From positions 1 to 64,000 of the forward strand of contig JBMONF010000018.1 in NCBI GenBank assembly GCA_049323455.1: a stretch of DNA of 64,000 nt. Direction: 5' to 3'. This DNA is from Hypericibacter sp049323455. Its GTDB lineage: Bacteria > Pseudomonadota > Alphaproteobacteria > Dongiales > Dongiaceae. Under the pieces are notes generated by a model. That model was not told the origin of the DNA and made no database searches. It was given only the letters and a program-made list of their open reading frames with translations. Position numbers and translations under genes: made by a program. How positions within the stretch are numbered: the stretch's first letter is position 1; each line of letters opens with the position of its first letter. Below, in pieces: positions 34,707 to 44,228 of the stretch.

Positions 34707-35477
34707 ATGCCCGGAACGAAACCCATCGGCATTCTGGCCGCGCTCGAGGAAGAGATGGCCGAGTTGGAGGCGGTGCTGTCTCGCCCGCGGGGCCGGGAGC
34801 GTGCCGGGGTTCGCTTCGTCGCCGGCCGGCTCGACGAGCGGCCCGTGGTGCTGGCCGAGGCCGGCATCGGCAAGGTCAGCGCCGCCCAGGTGACGACGCT
34901 GCTGCTGGACCGCTTCGGCTGCGGGGCGGTGGTGGTGTCCGGAGTAGCGGGCGGGCTCGATCCGAGGCTCGGCATCGGCGATCTGGTCGTGGCCGAGCGG
35001 CTGGCGCAGCAGGATTACGGCGCGCTTACCAATGGCGGCATGCGCAACTACCGGCCGGGCGCGCCGCCTTTCGGCGAACGTCGCCACGAGCTTTATTACA
35101 CGCTGCCCCGCGGGCTGGGCGCGCGGCTGCGCGACGCGCTCGCCGGGCTCGAGCTGCCGCTTTTGTCGGCCGCCACGACCGGGAGCAAGCCGCGCCGGCC
35201 CGAGCTCCATTTCGGGACCATCCTCTCGGGCGACCAGTTCATCAACGCGGCCGAAGCGCGTCGGGCCCTGCGTCGTCGCTTTCCAGGCGCGCTCGCGGTC
35301 GAGATGGAGGGCGCGGCGGCCGCGCAGATCGCGGAACGCCACGGCGCGCCTTGCGTCGTGGTCAGAGCCGTGAGCGACCTCGCCGGCGCGGAGAGCCATG
35401 TGGATTTTCTGGCCTTCCTGCCCGCAGCAGGCGCCGCCGCAGCCATGGCCGTGCGCCGGATCCTGCCGGCGCTCTGA
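34707..35477 (+). CDS. mtnN: 5'-methylthioadenosine/S-adenosylhomocysteine nucleosidase
   Basis: A 256-residue nucleoside phosphorylase-fold enzyme that releases adenine from MTA and SAH. Motifs: IGILAALEEEM at the N-terminus, VVSGVAGGLDPRLGIGDLVV, the substrate block LAVEMEGAAAAQ, and VVRAVSDLAG with the catalytic Asp. A GTG at 34683 is in frame, but the ATG at 34707 gives the usual N-terminus and has GAGGAA nearby. Adenine deaminase at 37533 could take the adenine product onward. Confidence 0.88.
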   Translation: MPGTKPIGILAALEEEMAELEAVLSRPRGRERAGVRFVAGRLDERPVVLAEAGIGKVSAAQVTTLLLDRFGCGAVVVSGVAGGLDPRLGIGDLVVAERLAQQDYGALTNGGMRNYRPGAPPFGERRHELYYTLPRGLGARLRDALAGLELPLLSAATTGSKPRRPELHFGTILSGDQFINAAEARRALRRRFPGALAVEMEGAAAAQIAERHGAPCVVVRAVSDLAGAESHVDFLAFLPAAGAAAAMAVRRILPAL

Positions 35478-35505
35478 TGTGCACCAGGGCGTGCGGCAAG
35501 CCGCC

Positions 35506-35934
35506 TCAGTGGCGGTGTCGTGCTTGCGTCAGCGCGTGGCGCAATTCGGCAAGGCGGTCGTCGAGCGCGGTCTTCTCATAGGGCTCGGGTGGCAATTGCC
35601 CCCAGATCGGCTTCGGCCAGACCGGATCGTTGCGATAGCGCGCCACGACATGGAGATGGAGTTGCGGCACCAGATTGCCGATCGCCGCGACATTGACCTT
35701 GTCGGGCCGGTAGAGTGCTTGCAGGAGCCGGGTCGCCGCCGCAATCTCCTCAACCAGCAGGGCGCGGTCGGCCGGTACCAGATCGGCGATCTCGCTGACA
35801 CCCGCGCGCCGCGGCACCAGGATCAGCCAAGGCCAGCGCCGCTCCTGCATCAGCAGCAGCGCCGAGAGCCCGAGATCGGCGACCGCGACCGTATCTTGCG
35901 CCAGCCGCTCGTGCAGAACGAAGCCTTCGATCAT
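35506..35934 (-). CDS. HIT-family nucleotide-binding hydrolase
   Basis: A 142-residue histidine-triad protein, probably hydrolysing a dinucleoside polyphosphate or AMP-linked substrate. The C-terminal motif reads NLVPQLHLHVVARY: the last two histidines of HxHxH are kept and the first is Gln, as in one common bacterial HIT subgroup. The frame extends to 36102 through a repeat, but the ATG at 35934 gives a normal length. Confidence 0.88.
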   Translation of the reverse strand: MIEGFVLHERLAQDTVAVADLGLSALLLMQERRWPWLILVPRRAGVSEIADLVPADRALLVEEIAAATRLLQALYRPDKVNVAAIGNLVPQLHLHVVARYRNDPVWPKPIWGQLPPEPYEKTALDDRLAELRHALTQARHRH

Positions 35935-35951
35935 GGTCTTTGCTCTTCCAT

Positions 35952-36090
35952 GCGTGCCGGTGACCTCATCCTTCCGCCTTCGCGAAGCCCGCTTCGGCGG
36001 GCGAAGCAAGTTCGACAGGCTCAGGATGAGGTCGTTATACGAAACACGAGAAAAACCCTCATGCCGAGCCTGTCGAAGCATGAGGGGCGA
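35952..36090. repeat. Intergenic inverted repeats, TTCGACAGGCTC type
   Basis: Two nested inverted pairs: GACCTCATCCT (35952-35962) with AGGATGAGGTC (36022-36032), and TTCGACAGGCTC (36011-36022) with GAGCCTGTCGAA (36066-36077). A related element is at 55288-55365. It is non-coding and lies between the HIT and MFS genes. Confidence 0.72.
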
Positions 36091-36146
36091 ATCAACGGCC
36101 ACGATTTCACGATCAGCGTCGGGATCTTTACGCGCTCCGCCACTCC

Positions 36147-37430
36147 ATGTTGACCGCCATCCGCTCCGTCGCCTCGCTGCTGCTGGGAGCCGCCATCCTG
36201 GTTCTCGGCAACGGGCTGCTCTTCATCCTGCTGCCGATCCGGCTCGGCGTCGAGGGCATCTCGTCCGAAGCCTCGGGCCTGGTCATGTCGGCCTATTATG
36301 CGGGCTTCGTGGGCGGCGCGTTGCGCAGCCGGGAGCTGATCGGGCGGGTCGGCCACATCCGCGCCTTCGCCGCCTTCGCGGCGGTGCTCTGCGCCGTCAC
36401 GCTGGTCTATGCACTGTGGTTCGGGCCGATCTCCTGGACCATCCTGCGGGCGGTCAACGGCTTCTGCATGGCCGGGCTGTTCGCGACCATCGAAAGCTGG
36501 CTCAACGAGCGCTCGAGCAACGCGACACGCGGCCAGATCCTGTCGCTCTATATGGTGACCACCTACTCCGCCTCCGGAACGGGCCAGCTCCTGGTGAACC
36601 TCAGCGACGTGCAAAGCCTGACGCTTTATTGCGTGGCAGCGTTGCTGCTTTCGATCTCGCTGGTGCCGGTGGTGCTGACGCGCGTGGCGGGCCCCGATCT
36701 CAGCGGCATCGCGCCGCTCAAGCTTCGCGAGCTTTATCGCATCTCCCCTCTGGGCGTCGTCGGCTGTTTCGGTGCCGGGCTGCTCTCGGGCAGCTTCTAC
36801 GGCATGGGCCCGATCTATGCGCAGGCCGAGAAGCTTTCGGTGTTCCAGGTCTCGCTCTTCATGGGCGCTGCCATATTCGGCGGCCTCTTGCTGCAATGGC
36901 CGATCGGCCGGCTTTCGGACCGCTTCGACCGGCGCACCGTGCTGCTGGGCGTTCTGATCGCAACGACGCTCGTCTTCACCGTCAACTATTCGCTCAGCAT
37001 CTCGGGCGCGGCGGAGCTTACCTCGCTCTGGCTGCTGCTGGGGTTGCCGGCTCTTTTCGGCGGCGGCATGGCCGTGATCTACCCGATCGCGGTGGCGCAT
37101 GCCTTCGACTATGTGGCGAAGGAGCGCATGGTGGCGGCCTCGAGCGGCCTGCTGCTCGCCTGGGCCATAGGCGCGACGACAGGGCCCCTGGTGGCTTCGT
37201 TGCTGATGGGTCGGCTCGGAGCGCCGGTGCTGCTTGTCTATCTGGCGATCATCGCCGGGGCGCTCGCGCTTTTCGTTCATTACCGCATGACCCGCCGCGC
37301 CGCCTTGCCGGCGCGCGAGCAGGCGGCTTTCGTGCCGGTGACGACGACCTCGGCGGTCGCCGGCAAGCTCGATCCGCGCGCGGGCGATTCCGCGGCGCCG
37401 GCGACGGAGCAGGCCGCCGCAGCGAGTTGA
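36147..37430 (+). CDS. MFS transporter (YcaD-like)
   Basis: A 427-residue protein with about 12 membrane segments. The sequence around SAYYAGFVGGALRSRELIGR and WLNERSSNATRGQILSLYM is typical of the YcaD-type MFS branch, whose substrates are unknown. The C-terminal ~35 residues are hydrophilic and Ala-rich. It stands between the repeat and the deaminase gene. Confidence 0.88.
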   Translation: MLTAIRSVASLLLGAAILVLGNGLLFILLPIRLGVEGISSEASGLVMSAYYAGFVGGALRSRELIGRVGHIRAFAAFAAVLCAVTLVYALWFGPISWTILRAVNGFCMAGLFATIESWLNERSSNATRGQILSLYMVTTYSASGTGQLLVNLSDVQSLTLYCVAALLLSISLVPVVLTRVAGPDLSGIAPLKLRELYRISPLGVVGCFGAGLLSGSFYGMGPIYAQAEKLSVFQVSLFMGAAIFGGLLLQWPIGRLSDRFDRRTVLLGVLIATTLVFTVNYSLSISGAAELTSLWLLLGLPALFGGGMAVIYPIAVAHAFDYVAKERMVAASSGLLLAWAIGATTGPLVASLLMGRLGAPVLLVYLAIIAGALALFVHYRMTRRAALPAREQAAFVPVTTTSAVAGKLDPRAGDSAAPATEQAAAAS

Positions 37431-37532
37431 GCGAGACCGCCGCTTTCCCCGCATGCGGCAGCCTTGTTAAGCTGATGCGGCCTCGGGTCGGATCCTCGGA
37501 CCCGGTGGCGGCAGGCAGGCGAGACGCGGGAC

Positions 37533-38546
37533 ATGACCGGCATCGACAGCTTCATCGTCGGCCTGCCGAAGGCCGAGCTGCATATCCATCTCGAAGGCAG
37601 CCTCGAGCCCGAGCTCATGTTCACCATGGCCCGGCGCAACGGCGTCGAGATCCCTTACGCCACGGTCGAGGCGGCGCGCGCGGCCTACGATTTCACGCGA
37701 CTGCAGGACTTCCTCGATCTCTATTACCGCGGCATGTCGGTGCTCAGGACCGAGCAGGATTTCTACGACCTGACCTGGGCCTATCTCGAGCGTGCGCGGC
37801 GCGACAATGCGATCCATGTCGAGGTCTTCTTCGACCCGCAGGCCCATGCCGAGCGCGGGCTGTCCTTCAAGACCGTCATCGATGGCATCGACCGTGCGCT
37901 TAAGGATGGCCGGCGCAGGCTCGGCATCACCAGCCGGCTCATTCTCTGCTTCCTGCGCCATCTTCCCGAGGCGGAGGGTTTCGCGATGCTCGAGGCGGCG
38001 CTGCCCTGGCGCGATCGGATCATCGGCGTGGGGCTCGATTCCTCCGAGCTCGGCCATCCGCCCGCGAAGTTCGAGCAGCTGTTCCGCAAGGCGGGGGAGC
38101 TGGGCTTCCTCAAGGTCGCGCATGCGGGCGAGGAGGGGCCTCCGGCCTATGTGCGCGAGGCGCTCGACCGGCTCGGCATCCACCGGCTCGACCATGGCAA
38201 CCGCTCGATGGAGGACGAGAGCCTGGTCGAGCGACTGGCGCGGGAGGCCATGACGCTGACGGTCTGCCCGCTCTCGAATCTCAAGCTCAAGGTGGTGGAG
38301 CGGCTCGAGGATCATCCGCTCAAGCGCATGCTGCAGGCGGGCCTGCGCGCGACTGTCAATTCCGACGACCCGGCCTATTTCGGCGGCTATCTGGTCGACA
38401 ACTACCGCGCGATCCGGCGCGCGCTCGGCCTCACTCAGGACGAGCTCGCGACGCTCGCGCGCAACAGCTTTTTGGGCTCCTTCATGACGGCCGACGAAAG
38501 GGCGGCCGCGCTGGCGAGGCTGGACGCCTACTTGGCGGCGGCTTGA
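37533..38546 (+). CDS. Adenine deaminase (adenosine deaminase family)
   Basis: A 337-residue zinc amidohydrolase. Metal ligands: His17 and His19 in AELHIHLEGS, His in KVAHAGEEGPP, and Asp in NSDDPAYF. The family is shared by adenosine and adenine deaminases. The motifs VGLDSSELGHPP and HAGEEGPP are those I associate with adenine deaminase (the yeast Aah1 type); adenosine deaminases have GDE and HAGE in other contexts. It converts adenine to hypoxanthine and could salvage adenine made by MtnN. Confidence 0.88.
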   Translation: MTGIDSFIVGLPKAELHIHLEGSLEPELMFTMARRNGVEIPYATVEAARAAYDFTRLQDFLDLYYRGMSVLRTEQDFYDLTWAYLERARRDNAIHVEVFFDPQAHAERGLSFKTVIDGIDRALKDGRRRLGITSRLILCFLRHLPEAEGFAMLEAALPWRDRIIGVGLDSSELGHPPAKFEQLFRKAGELGFLKVAHAGEEGPPAYVREALDRLGIHRLDHGNRSMEDESLVERLAREAMTLTVCPLSNLKLKVVERLEDHPLKRMLQAGLRATVNSDDPAYFGGYLVDNYRAIRRALGLTQDELATLARNSFLGSFMTADERAAALARLDAYLAAA

Positions 38547-38739
38547 TGGGTCGCTGGTGGCACCTCGGGCGATCCGTCCCAATGACCGGCCGGCCTATCC
38601 TCCTGACGCATCCAATCCCGAATCCGCCGCCCGCAGGCCAGCCCGCCGGCCGGATGGGCGGTTTTGTCGCTCTTTGGGCCTCGTGGACGGCAACGGTCCA
38701 GGACGCTAAGGAGATAGAGGTTTCAGCGGGGGAGCAGGC

Positions 38740-40401
38740 ATGGCCGGCGAGGTTTTCGATTACGTCATCGTGGGGTCGGGCTCGGCGGGCTCGGTGCTCG
38801 CCAACCGGCTTTCGGCCAGGCCGGAGATCCGCGTGCTGGTGCTGGAGGCGGGGCCGAAGGACCACTGGTGGAACTGGAAGATCCACATGCCGGCGGCCTT
38901 CGCCTATCCGCTCGCCGACGACAAGGTCAACTGGTACTACCACACCGAGCCCGAGCCCTTCATGAACGGGCGCAGCATGTACTGCCCGCGCGGCCGGGTG
39001 CTGGGCGGCTCCTCCTCGATCAACGGCATGGTCTATATCCGTGGCCACGCGCGCGACTACGACCGCTGGGCCCAGGCCGGCAACCGCGGCTGGTCCTATG
39101 CCGAGGTGCTGCCCTACTTCAAGCGCGCCGAGCATCGCGTGAAGGGGGCCGACGCCTATCACGGCACGGGCGGGCCGCTCTGGGTCTCCTCGCAGAACAC
39201 CTTCCCGCCGCTCTATCAGGCGTGGATCGAGGCGGCGAAGCAGGCGGGCTATCCCGTGACCGCCGACGTCAACGGCTACCAGCAGGAAGGCCTCGGGCCC
39301 TACGAGATGACGACGCGCAAGGGCCGGCGCTGGAGCGCCGCGCGCGCCTATCTCCATCCGGCCATGAAGCGCCCCAACCTCACGGTGCAGTCGGGTGCGC
39401 TGACGCTGAGGCTGCTGTTCGAGGGCAAGCGCGCGGCCGGCGTCGAGTATGCGGTCGGCGGCGAGGTCCGGCGCGCGCGGGCCGAGCGCGAGGTCATCGT
39501 CTGCGGCGGCTCGATCAACTCGCCGCAGATCCTGATGCTATCGGGCATCGGCGACGCCGACGAGCTGAAGAAGTTCGGCATCCCCGTGGTCCAGCATCTG
39601 CCCGGCGTCGGGCAGAACCTGCAGGACCATATCGAGACCTACGTGCAGATGGAGTGCCTGAAGCCGATCACGCTTTATGGCCGCTACAATCTCTGGGGCA
39701 AGCTGCGCACGGGTGCCGAGTGGCTCTTCTTCGGCACCGGCTGGGGGGCCAGCAACCATTTCGAGGCGGGCGGCTTCATCCGCAGCCGCGCAGGGGTCGA
39801 GCATCCAGACCTGCAATATCACTTCTTCCCGATGGCGATCTCCTACGACGGCAGCCAGACCCAGGCCGGCCACGGCTTCCAGGCCCATATGGGGCCGATG
39901 CGGCCGACCAGCCGCGGCTGGGTCAAGCTCGCTTCGGCTGACCCGCGCGCCAAGGTGCGCATCCTCTTCAACTACATGTCGACCGAGCAGGACCGCCAGG
40001 AGATGCGCGCGGGCGTGCGCCTCACGCGCGAAATCTTCGCCCAGAAGGCGTTCGATAGCCTGCGCGGGCGCGAATTGGCGCCGGGACCGGAGGTCAAAAG
40101 CGACGCCGAGATCGACGCCTTCATCCGCGCCAAGGCCGAAAGCGCCTTTCATCCTTCCTGCTCCTGCAAGATGGGCACCGACCCGATGGCGGTGGTCGAC
40201 CCCGAGCTCAAGGTGCACGGGCTCGAGGGCATCCGCGTGGTCGACGCCTCGATCATGCCGAACGTGGTGAGCGGCAATCTCAATGCGCCCGTCATCATGA
40301 TCGCGGAGAAAGCGGCGGACTTGATCTTGGGCAACCCGCCGCTGCCGCCCTCCGACGCGCCGGTCTATATCAACCCCAACTGGGCCACGAGCCAGCGCTG
40401 A
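38740..40401 (+). CDS. betA: Choline dehydrogenase (GMC oxidoreductase)
   Basis: A 553-residue FAD enzyme of the glucose-methanol-choline family. The FAD site is VIVGSGSAGSVLANRL, and the GMC signatures are PRGRVLGGSSSINGMVYIRG and CGGSINSPQILMLSGIG. The C-terminal half closely follows BetA: TGWGASNHFEAGGFIRSR, NYMSTEQDRQEMRAGVRLTR and HPSCSCKMGTDPMAVVD. It oxidises choline to betaine aldehyde and on to glycine betaine. No betB is adjacent; betI lies 3 kb downstream. Confidence 0.92.
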   Translation: MAGEVFDYVIVGSGSAGSVLANRLSARPEIRVLVLEAGPKDHWWNWKIHMPAAFAYPLADDKVNWYYHTEPEPFMNGRSMYCPRGRVLGGSSSINGMVYIRGHARDYDRWAQAGNRGWSYAEVLPYFKRAEHRVKGADAYHGTGGPLWVSSQNTFPPLYQAWIEAAKQAGYPVTADVNGYQQEGLGPYEMTTRKGRRWSAARAYLHPAMKRPNLTVQSGALTLRLLFEGKRAAGVEYAVGGEVRRARAEREVIVCGGSINSPQILMLSGIGDADELKKFGIPVVQHLPGVGQNLQDHIETYVQMECLKPITLYGRYNLWGKLRTGAEWLFFGTGWGASNHFEAGGFIRSRAGVEHPDLQYHFFPMAISYDGSQTQAGHGFQAHMGPMRPTSRGWVKLASADPRAKVRILFNYMSTEQDRQEMRAGVRLTREIFAQKAFDSLRGRELAPGPEVKSDAEIDAFIRAKAESAFHPSCSCKMGTDPMAVVDPELKVHGLEGIRVVDASIMPNVVSGNLNAPVIMIAEKAADLILGNPPLPPSDAPVYINPNWATSQR

Positions 40402-40571
40402 GAGAGAGAGACGTCGATCGGGAAGAAGGTTCCCGAGAAGGGAGCGGTCCGACGCCGCACACTGCGACTCGTCCCGCCGGCCGCAACGGAGCGTTCCGCA
40501 ATTTGCAACCCTCGATGGTCGGGAACCGCCGTTAGACTGGTCCCGATCGTTCGCTCTAACGGGGCACAGTC

Positions 40572-41585
40572 ATGGAACTACGCGTCAAGACACCGCTGAC
40601 CGAGCGGCTCGGCTGCCATTACCCGATCATCTCGGCCGGCATGGGCGGGCCGGCGCGTGCCGATCTGGCGGCCGCGGTTTCGGCCGCAGGCGGTTTCGGC
40701 CTGCTGGGCATGGTGCGCGAGCCGCCGGCGCTGATCGAGCGCGAGATCGCGGCGGTGCGAGTCCGCACCCATCGGCCCTTCGGCGTCAATCTGATCCCCG
40801 CGGCGACCGATCCCAAGCTCCTCGACGCGGAACTCGAGGTCTGCTTCGCCGCCAAGGTGCCGGCCCTGTGCTTCTTCTGGACCGTGATGCCGGGTGTGGT
40901 GGCCCGCGCCAAGGAGGCGGGTTGCCTCGTGCTCTATCAGGTCGGCAGTGTGGCGGAAGCGTTGGAGGCCGAGCGCGCCGGCGCCGACGTGATCATCGTG
41001 CAAGGTGTGGAGGCGGGCGGCCATGTGCGCGGCAAGCTGCCGTTGTCGGTGTTGCTGCCCGACGTGGCGGCGGCGGTGAAGAAGCCGATCGCGGCCTCGG
41101 GCGGCATCGTGTCGGGCGCCGACATGGTGGCGGCCATGGCGCTGGGCGCGCATGGCGTCCATTGCGGCACCGTGTTCCTGGCCACGTCCGAATCCTTCGC
41201 CCACGATTATCACAAGCAGCGCATCCTCGAGGCCAAGAGCGGCGACACGGTCCACACCGACCTTTTCGCCATCAACTGGCCGCCGAATTCGCCGGTGCGG
41301 GTCTTGCGCAACAGCCTGACCGACGCCGCCGGCGACAAGCTCTGGGGCTATCATCCCGACAAGTTGCCGCGCGACGTGATCGGCGAGGATGTCGGCCGGC
41401 CGATCTACAAATTCAGCACGGATTCGCCGCTGCGCAGCACAACGGGCGATTTCGAGAAGATGTCGCTGTTCGCGGGCGAGGGCGTCGGCAGGGTGGCGGC
41501 GATTCGGCCAGCGGCACAGGTGATCGTCGATATGCTGGCAGAGGCGAACGCGGTGCTGGATCGCTTGGCGGCGTTGCCGACATGA
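40572..41585 (+). CDS. Nitronate monooxygenase / NPD family FMN enzyme
   Basis: A 337-residue TIM-barrel FMN protein of the 2-nitropropane dioxygenase family. It contains YPIISAGMGGPARADLAAAV, VQGVEAGGHVRGK, PIAASGGIVSGADMVAAMAL and HCGTVFLATSES. These enzymes oxidise nitronates, but many members have other FMN-dependent roles. Its stop overlaps the next gene's ATG by 4 bp. Confidence 0.9.
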   Translation: MELRVKTPLTERLGCHYPIISAGMGGPARADLAAAVSAAGGFGLLGMVREPPALIEREIAAVRVRTHRPFGVNLIPAATDPKLLDAELEVCFAAKVPALCFFWTVMPGVVARAKEAGCLVLYQVGSVAEALEAERAGADVIIVQGVEAGGHVRGKLPLSVLLPDVAAAVKKPIAASGGIVSGADMVAAMALGAHGVHCGTVFLATSESFAHDYHKQRILEAKSGDTVHTDLFAINWPPNSPVRVLRNSLTDAAGDKLWGYHPDKLPRDVIGEDVGRPIYKFSTDSPLRSTTGDFEKMSLFAGEGVGRVAAIRPAAQVIVDMLAEANAVLDRLAALPT

Positions 41586-42157
41586 CCTGGGAAGAGGTGC
41601 AGGCCTGGCGCAAGGCGGAGCGGGCGCGGCTGATCGAGGCTCGGGTCGCGACCGTGCAGGAAATCCGCGCGCGCTGGACGCGCCAGCTGATCGAGCGGCT
41701 GGGACCGCTCTTGCGCGAGAGCCAGGGCCCCGTCAGCTTCTACTGGCCCTTCCGTGCCGAGCCCGACCTCAGGCCCTTGATGCGCCGGCTGTCCGAGGAA
41801 GGTGTGACGCTGGCGCTCCCGGTGGTGGTGGCGCCCAAATCGCCCCTGGTCTTCCGACCCTGGAGGCCGGGCGTCAAGATGGAGCTGGGCGTATGGAACA
41901 TTCCGGTCCCGGCGACGAGCGAAGAGGTCACGCCCGCATTGCTGGTGGCGCCGGTCGTGGGCTTCACGGCCGATTGCTACCGGTTGGGCTATGGCGGCGG
42001 CTATTTCGACCGCACGCTGGCGAAGCTGGGACCGGCCCATCGCGCCATCGGCGTCGGCTTCGAGATGGCGCGCCTGCCCACGATCTATCCGCAGCCGCAC
42101 GATATTCCGATGCGCGCGATCGTGACCGAGACGGGCGTGCTGCAGCGCAAGGACTGA
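41582..42157 (+). CDS. 5-formyltetrahydrofolate cyclo-ligase
   Basis: A 191-residue ATP-dependent enzyme that returns 5-formyl-THF to the folate pool as 5,10-methenyl-THF. The C-terminal signature GYGGGYFDRTLAKLG is diagnostic, and VAPVVGFTADCYRLGYGG precedes it. The ATG at 41582 overlaps the stop of the preceding FMN enzyme. A folate role fits the several one-carbon enzymes in the window. Confidence 0.93.
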   Translation: MTWEEVQAWRKAERARLIEARVATVQEIRARWTRQLIERLGPLLRESQGPVSFYWPFRAEPDLRPLMRRLSEEGVTLALPVVVAPKSPLVFRPWRPGVKMELGVWNIPVPATSEEVTPALLVAPVVGFTADCYRLGYGGGYFDRTLAKLGPAHRAIGVGFEMARLPTIYPQPHDIPMRAIVTETGVLQRKD

Positions 42158-42285
42158 TGCGCCCGGTGCGCGCTCGCGGGCGCTCGCCGGCAAGCGGCAT
42201 CCCCGCTGAAACTTGACCCCTTCGGCGCGGCCGGCTTGGATCGGTTTATGCCGTAGGAGCGGCAGCGGAAGAAGCGAGGAGCCCC

Positions 42286-43161
42286 ATGTCCAGGAAGCCG
42301 GCGGCCAAGAGAACCGCAACCACCGCGCCCCGGCGCCGCCAGGTGGCGGCGCTGTTCCCCAGCATGCCCACCAAGGACGGCTCCGGCGTCCATATCCGGC
42401 GCGTGATCGGCACGCCGCGGCTGGGCCAGATCGACCCGTTCCTGCTGTTCGACGAGTTCGGCTCGGACGATCCCAACGCCTATATCGGCGGATTCCCCGA
42501 CCACCCCCATCGCGGCTTCGAGACCGTCACCTACATGCTGGCGGGGCGCATGCGCCACAAGGACAACAAGGGCCATGAGGGCGTGCTGGGACCGGGCGCG
42601 GTGCAATGGATGACGGCGGGGCGCGGCATCGTCCATTCCGAGATGCCGGAGCAGACGCAAGGCCTGATGCAGGGCTTCCAGCTCTGGGTCAACCTGCCGG
42701 CCAAGCTCAAGATGCGCGAGCCGCGCTATCAGGAGTTCGAGGCCGATGCGATCCCCGTCGCCACGCTCGCCCCGGCTGTCACCGCCAAGGTGATCGCCGG
42801 CACGCTCGGCCATGTGCGCGGGCCGGTCGAGGGCATCACCGTCGATCCGCTCTATGCGGATCTGCGCTTCCAGCCAAACGCGTCGATCGAGCTGCCGGTG
42901 ACCGTCGGCCACACGCTGCTGCTCTATGTCTTCGAAGGCGAGGCCGGGATCGAGGGCGTCGCCGTGCCGCGCGGCTCGCTCGCGGCCATGGGATCGGAAG
43001 GCGACAGGCTCGCCGTGACGGCGGGCGCCCAGGGTGCGGCGGCCATGCTGCTCGCGGCCGAGCCCATCGGCGAGCCCGTGGTGCGCTACGGCCCCTTCGT
43101 CATGAACAGCCGCGAAGAGATCCAGCAGGCGCTGGAGGACTACTACAAGGGAAGGCTGTGA
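42286..43161 (+). CDS. Pirin-family bicupin
   Basis: A 291-residue pirin-like protein. The N-terminal cupin has metal ligands in PDHPHRGFETVTYM, MRHKDNKG and GIVHSEMPE; a second cupin-like half follows with fewer ligands. Known members include quercetinases and transcription cofactors, so no specific function is claimed. It converges with betI. Confidence 0.9.
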   Translation: MSRKPAAKRTATTAPRRRQVAALFPSMPTKDGSGVHIRRVIGTPRLGQIDPFLLFDEFGSDDPNAYIGGFPDHPHRGFETVTYMLAGRMRHKDNKGHEGVLGPGAVQWMTAGRGIVHSEMPEQTQGLMQGFQLWVNLPAKLKMREPRYQEFEADAIPVATLAPAVTAKVIAGTLGHVRGPVEGITVDPLYADLRFQPNASIELPVTVGHTLLLYVFEGEAGIEGVAVPRGSLAAMGSEGDRLAVTAGAQGAAAMLLAAEPIGEPVVRYGPFVMNSREEIQQALEDYYKGRL

Positions 43162-43195
43162 GCGCCGGACGAAAGGCCGTTTCGAGCGGCGCTCA

Positions 43196-43780
43196 TCACC
43201 GCGGTCTGGCGAGCTGCAGATCGAGATAATCGAGCGCCGTGGCAATGGCCTGCTCTGAGGAGCTGGGGTCCTCGGCCAGCGCCGCGCGCAGCCACAGCCC
43301 GTCGAGCAGTGTGCCCAAGCCCGCCGCCACCTTTATGGCCTCCGCCGCCGGCATCAGCTTCTTCAGCTCGTGGCGCAGATTGCTGTCGAGCCGGCGGCTG
43401 ATGACGCGCTCGATGCGCCGCAAGCGCGGCTGCGTCTTCACCAGCGCCCAGAAGGAGAGCCAGGCCGTGATGGCGGCCGGCGTGAGCTGATCGGGGCTGA
43501 GCCAGCTTTGGATGATGGCAACGAGCCGCTCGCGCGGGCCCCGCGCCCGGGCCAGCCGTTCGACCGTGCCGCGACGGACCTGCGTTGCCAGCATCCGCAG
43601 CGTCGCTTCCAGCAACGCGTCCTTGTTCTCGAAGTAATGATGCACGAGGCCGGGCGAGATACCGGCTCGCGCGCTGATGCGCGAGACGGTGGTATCGGCC
43701 AAGCCGTCCTCGTAGATCGACGCGATCGTGGCCTCGATCAACTGGCGGCGGCGAATGGGTTCCATTCCGAGCTTGGGCAT
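43196..43780 (-). CDS. betI: Choline-responsive repressor BetI, TetR family
   Basis: A 194-residue TetR-family repressor. The start MPKLGMEPIRRRQLIEATI and the HTH stretch (VSRISARAGISPGLVHHYF) match BetI closely. It should repress genes for choline uptake and oxidation until choline is present. The frame extends to 43840; the ATG at 43780 gives the BetI N-terminus. It is divergent from the DMT transporter and Rieske genes, with candidate operators in the gap. Confidence 0.9.
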   Translation of the reverse strand: MPKLGMEPIRRRQLIEATIASIYEDGLADTTVSRISARAGISPGLVHHYFENKDALLEATLRMLATQVRRGTVERLARARGPRERLVAIIQSWLSPDQLTPAAITAWLSFWALVKTQPRLRRIERVISRRLDSNLRHELKKLMPAAEAIKVAAGLGTLLDGLWLRAALAEDPSSSEQAIATALDYLDLQLARPR

Positions 43781-44228
43781 GAGCCGGCAATCTCCCCGGA
43801 TGCCGACCCAGCGCAGGCCGGCGGCCTCTTTAAGTGCCAACCCAGCCTAGCGGTTTTGTTTCACTGGGCAATCAACCAAGACGCGGCCCCGCGCCGCAGC
43901 GGTCGCGTTTGGTTGCGACCAATACGACCGCTCAGGCGGGCCAAGGCCGCTCGCGCCGGCACGGCGCTGTAAAATGGCGATGCCGCACCTCAGCCATTGC
44001 GGGTTTCGCGATGCCTCTCGTCGGCGGGATGTTCGCGCGCAAGCCGAAGGCAGCAGGCTAAATCGGCTTACGGCTCGGCCTTGGCTCGGCACGCGCTTTC
44101 TTGTTCAGAGACGCTCTGCAATTTTTATTGGACCGTCAACCAAAAACCAGTTTCAATGGGTGTATGCACAGGGATGCCGTTCAGCCCGCGAGCCGTGCAG
44201 GCAATCGCGCAGATCGGGAGCCGGCGCC
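43781..44228. other. Divergent intergenic region upstream of betI and the transporter gene
   Basis: 448 bp without a convincing gene. It holds two TCAACCAA motifs, at 43872-43879 and 44136-44143. The second lies in a longer dyad that resembles a BetI operator. Confidence 0.6.
44125..44143. promoter_or_regulatory. Candidate BetI operator
   Basis: TTATTGGACCGTCAACCAA is an imperfect dyad centred on 44134 (six of nine positions match between arms). BetI sites in other bacteria have the form TTGATTGxACGTTCAAT. It lies about 85 bp upstream of the transporter start. Confidence 0.5.
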
